From: Ferruginibacter sp.
GTDB taxonomy: Bacteria; Bacteroidota; Bacteroidia; Chitinophagales; Chitinophagaceae
Length of the DNA: 64,000 bases
NCBI GenBank assembly: GCA_013141115.1
Contig: JABFRP010000001.1
Location: forward strand, 310,001-374,000
Direction: 5' to 3'
The notes beneath the pieces are model-generated. The model saw only the letters and a program-made list of their open reading frames with translations, had not been told where the DNA came from and searched no databases. Of the stretch, positions 15,869-24,225 are shown one piece after another. The first letter of the stretch is position 1, and each line of letters opens with the position of its first letter. The translations under genes and the position numbers were made by a program.

Positions 15869-16498
15869 TTACAAGATAACCCGTAACAGTAAAGCATAGC
15901 CCACATCTTGTTTAGGATTATCGGTGATCTTTACAATATGCAAACCTGCTGCTGTCCAAACAGTAAATAATTCTCCCTTTTTATGAGAAGTAACAGCTTC
16001 ATCTAATTGAGGTAACATTACACCACGAACAAACCAGCCTAAATCACCTCCTTTAATGGCGGAGATATTATCTGCACTGTAAGTACCAGCCATTGAAGCA
16101 AATGAAGCTCTGCCGGATTGTATTTTGGCTATAATGGTATCTGCCAGTGAAGTGGCAAACCGCTGGCTGTAAAGTGCTGTATCCAGTACAATATGCGTAA
16201 CATGATAAAATGTGTTAGGCGCTTTATATAAAATTTTTACCAGTATATTTTCGCCTTTAAACGGGCCATACACTTTACCCAATTTTCCTTTATAAGCCAG
16301 GCTATCTGCTTTGCCCATAAAAGAACTGGTGCTAACCACTGCCACAGTATCAATAAAATATTTTTTCTTCAGCACAAATTTTACAAAGCCAATGGGGTTG
16401 TTGGTAGTATCTAATACTTTTTTTATTTGTGCCAGCGTTTGGCTTTTGGCGCTTAATAAAAATCCTGTAAAGAGTATGCTAAAAAGAAGTTTTTTCAC
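15869..16498 (-). CDS. Periplasmic parvulin-type (PpiC) peptidyl-prolyl isomerase-like protein
   Basis: A 209-residue exported protein with a signal peptide (KLLFSILFTGFLLSAKSQ). Residues ~100-200 resemble a PpiC/SurA rotamase domain: YHVTHIVLDT at the entry strand, SFASMAGTYSADNISAIKGGDLGWF, a LPQLDEAVTSHKKGE helix and a final GLHIVKITD strand. Parvulin domains isomerise prolyl bonds or act as chaperones in outer-membrane protein folding. The N-terminal ~95 residues are not assigned. A -7-like TATCTTTA lies just upstream on the minus strand (16516-16523). Enzyme activity is uncertain because key His positions are not clearly conserved. Confidence 0.78.
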   Translation of the reverse strand: MKKLLFSILFTGFLLSAKSQTLAQIKKVLDTTNNPIGFVKFVLKKKYFIDTVAVVSTSSFMGKADSLAYKGKLGKVYGPFKGENILVKILYKAPNTFYHVTHIVLDTALYSQRFATSLADTIIAKIQSGRASFASMAGTYSADNISAIKGGDLGWFVRGVMLPQLDEAVTSHKKGELFTVWTAAGLHIVKITDNPKQDVGYALLLRVIL

Positions 16499-16586
16499 TG
16501 TTTAAATTTGAGGGATAAAGATAAGTTTTAATTAAGAAGACAGCCGTATTCCGGACTGTCTTCAAAAAAATATTAACTAAATGTAT

Positions 16587-17330
16587 TTACTTTAAAGCAT
16601 ACAATACTTTTACTTCGTAACGGATTTTTATTTTTCTGTAATCTACACCATTATCATTAATGCCATATGCATCCGCTTTAGATAATGAATTTGAGTAAAC
16701 ACTATTGCTTGCATTACTCCTGTACCGGCCTGAAAGAATATCTGAACTTGATGATTCTTCCGGTTCGGTAATCGTTATTGCCGGGCCTACTTGCTCGTTC
16801 ACTGATTCTGATAAATAGATAGCTTTTTCTTTAGCTGCTTTTACAGCTATAATTTTAAGCTGCTTACGGTATTCAATAATTTTGCTATGAGAAGTTCTGG
16901 TAATCCTGAAATTATTAGTGGCCTCATCATCCAGCTTATTTACCAAATCATCTATAAGTTTAGTATTGCTGAATTTTAATTGATAAGTAATTGATGCCAG
17001 CAAGTCTGGGTCTTTCTTCCGCTGTCTCCAGATATTGGATAGGTTATATCCATCAAAGGAAGCTACAGCAATATTGCTATCGGCAATGCCAATCATTTTG
17101 AAACTGGCTAAAAAGTCAGCTTTAATTTTATCGATATTAGTTTTTTCATCACCTCTTTTTTTATATTCTCTTAAATCTACCTGCACATAAATTTCATCAG
17201 GAACTATTTCCATCTCTGCACTCCCAGTTACAGAAATTGTTTTTGGGAAACGATCACAAATGGGCTGCGATTGTGCAATAAGCAGATTCGTTAATAAAAG
17301 AGCAGTTAATAATGTTATAATCTTTTTCAT
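16587..17330 (-). CDS. SIMPL (DUF541) domain exported protein
   Basis: A 247-residue protein with a signal peptide (MKKIITLLTALLLTNLLIAQ) and one SIMPL/DUF541 domain. The characteristic opening strand is ISVTGSAEMEIVPDEIYVQVDLREY, followed by the helix NIDKIKADFLASFKMIGIADSNI and a second half with AVKAAKEKAIYLSESVNEQVG and a final KIRYEVKVLYAL strand. The family includes periplasmic and outer-membrane proteins linked to stress tolerance; the biochemical role is unknown. It is monocistronic, with a -7-like TACTTTCG upstream on the minus strand (17356-17363). Confidence 0.9.
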   Translation of the reverse strand: MKKIITLLTALLLTNLLIAQSQPICDRFPKTISVTGSAEMEIVPDEIYVQVDLREYKKRGDEKTNIDKIKADFLASFKMIGIADSNIAVASFDGYNLSNIWRQRKKDPDLLASITYQLKFSNTKLIDDLVNKLDDEATNNFRITRTSHSKIIEYRKQLKIIAVKAAKEKAIYLSESVNEQVGPAITITEPEESSSSDILSGRYRSNASNSVYSNSLSKADAYGINDNGVDYRKIKIRYEVKVLYALK

Positions 17331-17379
17331 ATTTTATGTTTCAAAAGGGATGAATCGAAAGTAACAATTACACAAGCGG

Positions 17380-19497
17380 TTACAATTTTAATTTTCTCAC
17401 CACCGCCCTCACCAACTTTTTCATTTCATCCAGTTCTCCCAACTGTTGTTGTATAAAACTGTTGTCTTCCAGTTTACCAATTACGTTGTTCATTTCCTCA
17501 TTGGTATCGTACACCATCTTTTTAAAAGTGTTGCTGTAATCCTTTGCACGGGAGTCGAAAATGCCTTTACACATCCACTCTTTGGTATTTAGCATTTGTT
17601 GTAACAATTGTTTAAACAGTACAGGAGTAAATTGTTTGGGGGTAATGTTTAATAATTCTAACAGGGAGGTATAAGCATGATTTAATTTATCGGCAGTATA
17701 CGCTGTGCCTTGTTGCCTGTAAAAGTCATGTATATGTTCCCAGCTTTTTACTTTGCCCGATTTTATATTTCGTTTTAAAGTTTCTACAGCAGTTTTTTGT
17801 ATTAGCTGCCCGCCAATGTTCAACCATTCACTACGTTGTATTTTGGCAGAAAGGGATTTTTTGAATTCTTCAAAACCGGCAAATTTGTTTTGTTGCAGGT
17901 GCGATACTAATGTTAGTACTCCATAATGCTGTACTAATTCTTTATACACTAAAAGCGACTGGGGTACTTTTAATATTTTTGTTTTTCGGGTAGTGTTTTC
18001 CCAACCGGTTATTGTTGCACTACCTTCTGCATCGGGGGATAATTTTTCTAATATTTTTATGGCATCAAAAATTTCATTAACAGTATCCGGTGCCAGGTAA
18101 TCATATTCTATATGTTGTATTTTTTCTGTTCTTCTGTCTCTGTCAATATACTTTTGAGCATTACGTGCCAGTGCATACATGTTATACATAAACCAGTAAG
18201 CCGGCATTACATTTAAATTATCGTTACTTACATCATTACTAATTAAACTAAATGGTACAGGTATGTTCAGTTCTGCCGGAAAATCGCCTTTAGCAATTAT
18301 AGAGTAAGAAGCAAATTTTGAATTGTGTTTTAAGCTTACACAAAGCCCCGGCCAAAAGCCTCGACCTGCAACAATTTCTCCATCAGCTGCACGGCTGTTG
18401 TGATTGCTGCCAATGGTAGCACCTGCGGCCATATTACTTTGCCCCATTACTACAGCAGCGCATAAAAAAGAATTATTATGATGTTGCTCGTGTGCAGGAA
18501 AAATTAAGGAATTCAATACTTCGCAGCAGGAAATAGTGGAGTTGTTACCAAGGTAAGAATTGATCAGCCTGGCACCATATTTTAATTGTGAGTGTGATGC
18601 CATTACAAAACGAACCGCTTTAGCACCGTAAAATATACGGCAGCCATAACCTACAATACCGTTTACTATTTCGCAGCCTTCGCCAATTTGCGATGTACGT
18701 TGTTCATCACTGTTAACGGTAAGGTTTTTTAATTTATTGGCACCTTTAAAATAAGCATCGGTACCTACCAACACATCTTTAATTATTTTACAGTTTTTAA
18801 TTACTGTTCTATCGCCAATTACACCATAGTGGCCATGTTGCTTATCAAAAATATTTTCTGTAAATGCTGCAAATTTATTCAGTAAAGCTTCATCATCTCT
18901 GTACTTACTCCACAGGTAAGCGTCTCCGGCAAGCATGCCATCAAAAGGCAACACACTTCTGCCACCATTTTCATTGCATAATTCCAGCCACACCCTTACT
19001 TTTTCAGTTTCTCCTTCTTTAATAATACCGTTACCAAATTTTGCTTTGTCGGTAGTGGCCAGTTCGTTTACATTGGCAATCATTACCTCGTTACCAATAA
19101 TGTAATGACTTAAATAATTTACATTATCAACACAAACATTGTTGCCAAAATCGCAACTGATTATTGTGCTGTTATATAACCCAACAGGCATTCTTAAATT
19201 ATGAAACTCAAGGTAAAATGATTCCAGGTTACCGATCCTTACCAATCCGAAAAATTTACAATTTTTTACCAGCTCTGCATTAAAAAAAGAGGAAACTAAA
19301 ATATTATTCCAGTCATCAGAGGTATTGCGGTTGCGAACCAGTATCTCTATTTCCTGGGCATTTAATTTACGGTAGGCAATGCCATTTTTATTTTGTTTGT
19401 TGCGTAAATGGTATTCGTCTTTACCCTTTGGAATAAATTGAGGATCTATAAAATTATAGCCAAGGTTATTTACCGGATGTTTTTGAATAATGTTCAT
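17380..19497 (-). CDS. DUF4954 family protein
   Basis: A 705-residue cytoplasmic protein typical of Bacteroidota. The opening region and mid-section (e.g. IGNLESFYLEFHNLRMPVG, GADAYFKG-like turns, IGEGCEIVNGIVGYGCRIFYGA, GSNHNSRAADGEIVAGRGFWPG) have the repetitive hexad look of a left-handed parallel beta-helix, as in nucleotidyl- and acyltransferases. The C-terminal ~250 residues are helical. From memory this matches DUF4954. A sugar-nucleotide or acyl transferase role is only a guess, though it sits next to glmS, which feeds UDP-GlcNAc synthesis. Confidence 0.82.
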   Translation of the reverse strand: MNIIQKHPVNNLGYNFIDPQFIPKGKDEYHLRNKQNKNGIAYRKLNAQEIEILVRNRNTSDDWNNILVSSFFNAELVKNCKFFGLVRIGNLESFYLEFHNLRMPVGLYNSTIISCDFGNNVCVDNVNYLSHYIIGNEVMIANVNELATTDKAKFGNGIIKEGETEKVRVWLELCNENGGRSVLPFDGMLAGDAYLWSKYRDDEALLNKFAAFTENIFDKQHGHYGVIGDRTVIKNCKIIKDVLVGTDAYFKGANKLKNLTVNSDEQRTSQIGEGCEIVNGIVGYGCRIFYGAKAVRFVMASHSQLKYGARLINSYLGNNSTISCCEVLNSLIFPAHEQHHNNSFLCAAVVMGQSNMAAGATIGSNHNSRAADGEIVAGRGFWPGLCVSLKHNSKFASYSIIAKGDFPAELNIPVPFSLISNDVSNDNLNVMPAYWFMYNMYALARNAQKYIDRDRRTEKIQHIEYDYLAPDTVNEIFDAIKILEKLSPDAEGSATITGWENTTRKTKILKVPQSLLVYKELVQHYGVLTLVSHLQQNKFAGFEEFKKSLSAKIQRSEWLNIGGQLIQKTAVETLKRNIKSGKVKSWEHIHDFYRQQGTAYTADKLNHAYTSLLELLNITPKQFTPVLFKQLLQQMLNTKEWMCKGIFDSRAKDYSNTFKKMVYDTNEEMNNVIGKLEDNSFIQQQLGELDEMKKLVRAVVRKLKL

Positions 19498-19617
19498 TAA
19501 GCAATGGATAATTAATTAATGTATAATGGATAATGCATCCAACTTGCAGCCCTATGCTTGTATTCATTGGTACATTTAGCGCAATCGAATTAAGTCTAAA
19601 CATTGCTACAGAATAAA

Positions 19618-19657
19618 AATGGTATAACAATTTTAAAACATTATTAATTATACCATT
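19618..19657. repeat. Palindrome at the 3' end of glmS
   Basis: AATGGTATAA (19618-19627) and TTATACCATT (19648-19657) are perfect arms around a 20-nt AT-rich loop, 6 bp past the glmS stop. The neighbouring words (ATAATGGATAATG near 19525; CATTATCAATTATT at 19654) belong to the GATAAT-word palindromes. It may act as a 3' stabiliser or terminator. Confidence 0.5.
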
Positions 19658-19662
19658 ATCAA

Positions 19663-21498
19663 TTATTCTACAGTTACACTCTTGGCTAAATTTCTCGGCT
19701 TATCTACATCCACACCTTTTGCTATACCAACATAATAGCTTAACAATTGCAAAGGTATAGTGCTTAACAATGGTGCAATTATTTCGTCGGCAGTGGGTAC
19801 ATAAAATACATCGTCGGCAAGGCCGGGTATTACATCATCGCCTTCTGTAATTATTGCAATTATTTTTCCTTTACGGGCTTTTATCTCCTGCATGTTACTC
19901 ACTATCTTTTCGTGATAGCTATCTTTTGTTGCTACAAAAACTACAGGTAAATTTTCATCTACCAGCGCAATAGGGCCATGTTTCATTTCGGCAGCAGGAT
20001 AACCTTCGGCGTGTATGTAACTGATCTCTTTAAGTTTTAAAGCACCTTCCAGCGCAATAGGGAAGTTGTAGCCACGTCCTAAAAATAAAGCATCGCCAGC
20101 GCCTTTGTATTTTTCTGCAATAATTTTTATAAGGTCAGCACTTTTTAATAAAGCATCAACTTTTTCGGGTACAGCATCCAGTTCCATTAATAATTTATTA
20201 TAGCGGTCATCAGTAATAGTGCCTTTTTCTTTTGCAATTTTTAAAGCCATCATCATTATCACCGCAAGCTGCCCGGTAAATGCTTTGGTAGATGCCACGC
20301 CAATTTCGGGGCCTGCATGTGTGTAAGCACCACCATCACTAATTCTGGCAATTGATGAACCTACCACGTTTACAATACCAAAAATTATAGCACCATTTTC
20401 TTTAGCTCTTTCAATAGCTACTAAAGTATCAGCCGTTTCGCCACTCTGGCTAATAGCAATAATAATATCGCCTTTATTTACTATCGGGTTGCGATAGCGG
20501 AATTCACTGGCATACTCCACTTCTACAGGTATGCGGCATAATTCTTCGATCACATATTCGGCCAGTAAACCTGCATGCCAGCTGGTGCCACAGGCAACTA
20601 TAATAATACGGCTGGCATTTTTAAAATGCTCAATATTATTCATCACGCCACTCATGGTAATGGTGCCTGCCGCTGCATCTAACCGTCCTCTTAAACAATC
20701 ATGAATGGTAGAGGGCTGCTCAAAAATTTCCTTCAGCATAAAATGGTCGTAACCGCCTTTTTCAATAGCCGCCAGTTCCATATCCAGTTTGGTAATAAAG
20801 GGAGTTATTTTTTCGTTACCCAGATTTTTAAGTATCAGTTCATTGGGCCTTACAATGGCCAGTTCGTAATCATTTACATATACTACTTCTTTGGTGTACT
20901 CCAGCATCGGGCTGGCATCGCTACCCAAAAAATGTTCGCCTTTACCTACGCCAATTACCAACGGGCTTCCTTTTCTGGCCGCAATAATTGTTTCAGGATC
21001 ATCTTCGTCAATTAATAAAATACAATAAGCACCGGTAATTCTTTTTAAAGCAACACGTACAGCTTCTTCTAAATTACAGTCGTTATTTTTTCTGATGTCT
21101 TCAATAAAATTCAGCAACACTTCTGTATCCGTATCGCTGGTAAAACTGTAGCCTTTATTGAGTAATTCTTTTTTTATTTGAGCATAGTTTTCAATAATGC
21201 CATTATGTATCATGGCTAATTTTCCGCTGGCACTGGTATGCGGATGGGCATTTCTGTCGCTGGGTTCGCCGTGGGTTGCCCAGCGGGTATGCCCAATGGC
21301 AATATTACAATGCAGGTTTTTACCCAGTATGTTTTCTTCCAGATCGGCCACACGGCCTTTCTTTTTATATACTTTAAGCCCGCCATTTAATAGCGCCACG
21401 CCTGTACTGTCGTAACCACGGTATTCTAATCTTTTTAAACCCGTAATAACAATCGGATATGCCTCACGAGGGCCAGTATAACCTACAATTCCACACAT
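19663..21498 (-). CDS. glmS: Glutamine--fructose-6-phosphate aminotransferase (isomerizing)
   Basis: A 611-residue GlmS of standard length. The N-terminal glutaminase domain starts MCGIVGYTG, with the processed nucleophile Cys2, followed by RLEYRGYDSTG and GHTRWATHGEPS. Two SIS domains follow: the first with VACGTSWHAG and AISQSGETADT, the second with LFLGRGYNFPIALEGALKLKEISYIHAEGYPAAEMKHGPIAL. The C-terminus is DKPRNLAKSVTVE. It makes glucosamine-6-phosphate, the entry to peptidoglycan and LPS amino sugars. I see no glmS ribozyme in the upstream ~285 bases; that region carries a repeat shared with the ABC-exporter locus. Confidence 0.98.
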   Translation of the reverse strand: MCGIVGYTGPREAYPIVITGLKRLEYRGYDSTGVALLNGGLKVYKKKGRVADLEENILGKNLHCNIAIGHTRWATHGEPSDRNAHPHTSASGKLAMIHNGIIENYAQIKKELLNKGYSFTSDTDTEVLLNFIEDIRKNNDCNLEEAVRVALKRITGAYCILLIDEDDPETIIAARKGSPLVIGVGKGEHFLGSDASPMLEYTKEVVYVNDYELAIVRPNELILKNLGNEKITPFITKLDMELAAIEKGGYDHFMLKEIFEQPSTIHDCLRGRLDAAAGTITMSGVMNNIEHFKNASRIIIVACGTSWHAGLLAEYVIEELCRIPVEVEYASEFRYRNPIVNKGDIIIAISQSGETADTLVAIERAKENGAIIFGIVNVVGSSIARISDGGAYTHAGPEIGVASTKAFTGQLAVIMMMALKIAKEKGTITDDRYNKLLMELDAVPEKVDALLKSADLIKIIAEKYKGAGDALFLGRGYNFPIALEGALKLKEISYIHAEGYPAAEMKHGPIALVDENLPVVFVATKDSYHEKIVSNMQEIKARKGKIIAIITEGDDVIPGLADDVFYVPTADEIIAPLLSTIPLQLLSYYVGIAKGVDVDKPRNLAKSVTVE

Positions 21499-21587
21499 AA
21501 ATTAGCATTTTTTATTACTCTTATCGTTAAAATGATAGAGAGTGTTGTGTTATAATTTTTTTTGAGCTCCGCAAAAGAACAAAGCCA

Positions 21588-21624
21588 ATCTTCATTGGCA
21601 GAGTTTATCCTTACGAAGGAAGGG
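21588..21624. repeat. TGGCAGAGTTTATCCT intergenic repeat, copy 2
   Basis: The 16-mer at 21596-21611 is identical to that at 2328-2343; matching flanks extend it (CTTCA before, GAAGGG after). TCCTT (21608-21612) and AAGGA (21616-21620) form a small stem. It lies in the divergent gap between glmS and the histidine phosphatase gene. Confidence 0.7.
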
Positions 21625-21783
21625 CACTCTTGTACTGCAAAACTTTATTGAACTTTTATTGCAGCGTAAGGGCTTTATTATTCTGGATGCAAAATAACAA
21701 ATTTGTGTCATTAACGATGCTTAGCTGTCTGCTATTGTGGGTATTATAATTAATTGCGTTAATTTGTATAATTATTCAGCATT

Positions 21784-22347
21784 ATGAAACATAATTTTTA
21801 CTTTCTGCTTTTGTTGATTTTTCCCTTAGCTGTTAAGGCGCAAATACCTCAGGCTGTATCTGCAAAAACCAATATTTACCTTGTACGCCATGCCGAAAAA
21901 GAAATTGGCAGCGACCCGGTTTTAACTGCTAATGGCAATAAAAGGGCTGGAGATCTGATGCGTTATTTGAAAGGTAAAAACATAAAACGTATTTATGTAA
22001 CCCAGTTTAAACGTACTCAAATGACGGGAGATAGTCTTCGCATACAATTGGGTATTGATACTGTGCATTACCAAGCCAGCGAAAATGGCATTGATCTTTT
22101 TAATAAAATAGCTGCCCACGGCGATTTTAATACAACCATATTAATTATCGGGCATAGCAATACCGTGCCTGATCATATAAAAAAAGCAGGCGTTGCCAAT
22201 TATCCGGTAACAGATATACCAGATGCGGAATTTGATAATATTTATAAAGTCTATTACAGAAGGCCGTTTTTTTTCAGCAGGTTTAAAGCTAAGGTAAAGA
22301 AGGGCAAATATGGTATGCCATCAGCATCGTCGGCAACAATGCAATAG
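21784..22347 (+). CDS. Exported histidine phosphatase family protein
   Basis: A 187-residue protein with a signal peptide (MKHNFYFLLLLIFPLAVKAQ) and a histidine phosphatase (phosphoglycerate mutase-like) domain. The catalytic motif is LVRHAEK near residue 36, the second arginine region is YVTQFKRTQMTGDSL, and the second catalytic histidine is in IIGHSNTVPD. Relatives are SixA-like or broad phosphomonoesterases; the substrate is unknown. The stop codon TAG is directly followed by the reverse stop CTA of mgtE, so the two convergent genes share no intergenic base. Confidence 0.88.
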   Translation: MKHNFYFLLLLIFPLAVKAQIPQAVSAKTNIYLVRHAEKEIGSDPVLTANGNKRAGDLMRYLKGKNIKRIYVTQFKRTQMTGDSLRIQLGIDTVHYQASENGIDLFNKIAAHGDFNTTILIIGHSNTVPDHIKKAGVANYPVTDIPDAEFDNIYKVYYRRPFFFSRFKAKVKKGKYGMPSASSATMQ

Positions 22348-23736
22348 CTACACCAGTAAATCGTGTAAAAATATATAGGCCACTGAAAAATAAATGAGTA
22401 AGCCGGTAACATCTACCAGTGTGGCAATAAATGGGGTGGAAGATGTGGCAGGATCGGCACCCAGTTTTTTTAATAAAAGCGGCAGCATAGAACCCATCAT
22501 GGTGCCCCAAAGTACCACGCCAATAATGGCAATGCCTATGGCAAATCCTATTCTTACATAATGCTCGCCAAATAAGTTAAAGAAATGATGTCCTCCAAAG
22601 ATGATTAAGAGCCCAATTATGCCGAGTGTAACGCCCATTAATAATCCCGAAACAACTTCCCGCTTTGCAATACGCCACCAGTCGGCAATAGTAATTTCGC
22701 CCAAAGCCAGGGCCTGAATAATTAATGTGGCAGCCTGCGAACCACTATTACCACCACTCGAAATAATTAAAGGAATAAATGTTGACAGTACCAGCAAATG
22801 CTCCAAAGTTTTTTGAAAACCACTCATGGCGGCAATAGTAAAAGTTTCACCCACAAAAAGTATCAGTAACCAAATGATTCTTTTCCTGTATAGTTTTAAA
22901 ATAGATACATCAAGATAAGGCTCATCCAGTGCCTGCGTACCACCAATCTTTTGAATATCTTCTGTGTATTCTTCTTCGGCCACCCACAATACATCATCAA
23001 TGGTTACAATACCCAATAATTTATTGCTTTTGCTTACTACGGGCAAAGCTACCCTGTTATTCATTTTAAAAACTTCACTGGCTACTTCCTGGTCATCATT
23101 TGCATGTAAAGAAATAAAACGGCCATCCATCAGGTCGCTTACTTTTTTTTCCGGCGATGCCATGATGAAATCTTTTATCCTGATATCATCTAATAATTCG
23201 CCCTTGTCATTTATTACATAAAGCACATCAATGGTTTCGCTGCTTTTTGCGTAGCGGCGTATGGTATTAAATACATCTTCTACACTGTCGTGCTCGTATA
23301 CATAAACATAGTCCGGCGTCATTAACCGGCCCACACTATTTTCCGGATAGCCCAATAGCGAAAGCGTTATTTTTCTTTCTTCAGGATTTAATGTTTTTAC
23401 TAATTCTCTTACTGCACTGCCGGGCAGTTCACTTAAAAATGCAGTACGGTCATCGGGTGGCAATTCATTTAATAACTCGGCAGTTTTAAATGGCGGCAGA
23501 TCTTTTATAATTCTTTTTTGCGAGGGTAGTTCCAGAATTTTAAACACACTGGCCGCACGGTGTATAGAAATATGAGAGATGATCTGTGATTCGTAATCTT
23601 CATTTTCATAAATTAAATCGGCAACATCGCTAATGTTTTGATGATTGAGAAAATCATGTATCAGCAACTTATCTTCAGAAGCAATTACTTCTTTAAATTT
23701 TTGTTGTAATGATATTTCATCTATCGCTAAAGCCAT
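22348..23736 (-). CDS. mgtE: Magnesium transporter MgtE
   Basis: A 462-residue MgtE of full length. The N domain (about 20-130) is rich in helical pairs (ELPPDDRTAFLSELPGSAVRELV). Two CBS domains follow (about 135-260: MTPDYVYVYEHDSVEDVFNTI ... VSKSNKLLGIVTIDDVL). Five membrane helices form the pore, with SSGGNSGSQAATLIIQALALGEI and the late acidic motif TPFIATLVDVTGL. It is a dimeric inner-membrane Mg2+ channel, gated by Mg2+ bound to the N and CBS domains (family knowledge). It is divergent from the SET-domain gene. Confidence 0.96.
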   Translation of the reverse strand: MALAIDEISLQQKFKEVIASEDKLLIHDFLNHQNISDVADLIYENEDYESQIISHISIHRAASVFKILELPSQKRIIKDLPPFKTAELLNELPPDDRTAFLSELPGSAVRELVKTLNPEERKITLSLLGYPENSVGRLMTPDYVYVYEHDSVEDVFNTIRRYAKSSETIDVLYVINDKGELLDDIRIKDFIMASPEKKVSDLMDGRFISLHANDDQEVASEVFKMNNRVALPVVSKSNKLLGIVTIDDVLWVAEEEYTEDIQKIGGTQALDEPYLDVSILKLYRKRIIWLLILFVGETFTIAAMSGFQKTLEHLLVLSTFIPLIISSGGNSGSQAATLIIQALALGEITIADWWRIAKREVVSGLLMGVTLGIIGLLIIFGGHHFFNLFGEHYVRIGFAIGIAIIGVVLWGTMMGSMLPLLLKKLGADPATSSTPFIATLVDVTGLLIYFSVAYIFLHDLLV

Positions 23737-23807
23737 TGGAATTTTGTTGTTAAATTCGTTGTGAATAAGTGTTGCAATTTAGCTTATTTAATTATTAACC
23801 AGATGTT

Positions 23808-24191
23808 ATGCTTCAACCATATTTGTATATAGATAAAACAGAAAACACTGGTAGGGGTGTATTTACAGATGAAGATATTCCGCAAGGCACACTTATAGAA
23901 ATAGCCCCTGTAATTGTGATGAGTAAGGCCGACCGGGTACATTTGGACAAAACCAAATTACACGATTATATTTTTGAGTGGGGAGAGGAGAAAGATAAAT
24001 GCTGTATGGCGCTGGGGCTTATACCTATGTACAACCACAGTTATACCAGTAATTGCGAATATTTGATGGATTTTGAAGAAGAAATTATTTTTGTAAAAAC
24101 AGTGTGCTCTATCCAAAAAGGAACGGAGCTTACCATTAATTATAACGGCGATTATAATGACAACACTAAAGTTTGGTTTAATGCGTTGTAG
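23808..24191 (+). CDS. SET domain-containing protein
   Basis: A compact 127-residue protein that is almost only a SET domain: GRGVFTDEDIPQGTLIEIAPVIV at the N-terminus, NHSYTSNCEY (the SET-N motif NHS) and a terminal KGTELTINYNGDY (the SET-C motif ELTINY). SET domains transfer methyl groups from S-adenosylmethionine to lysines. The usual post-SET cysteines are absent. Stand-alone SET proteins are scattered in bacteria and their substrates are mostly unknown. It lies divergently from mgtE and 34 bp before the propeller gene, with no obvious functional link. Confidence 0.88.
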   Translation: MLQPYLYIDKTENTGRGVFTDEDIPQGTLIEIAPVIVMSKADRVHLDKTKLHDYIFEWGEEKDKCCMALGLIPMYNHSYTSNCEYLMDFEEEIIFVKTVCSIQKGTELTINYNGDYNDNTKVWFNAL

Positions 24192-24225
24192 GGTATTCAG
24201 ATTTTTAATTTAAGTTGATCATAAG

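Noticed and set aside
21499..21783. glmS ribozyme upstream of glmS
   Set aside because: I do not see the ribozyme core, and the element is known from Firmicutes; the gap holds a dispersed repeat instead.
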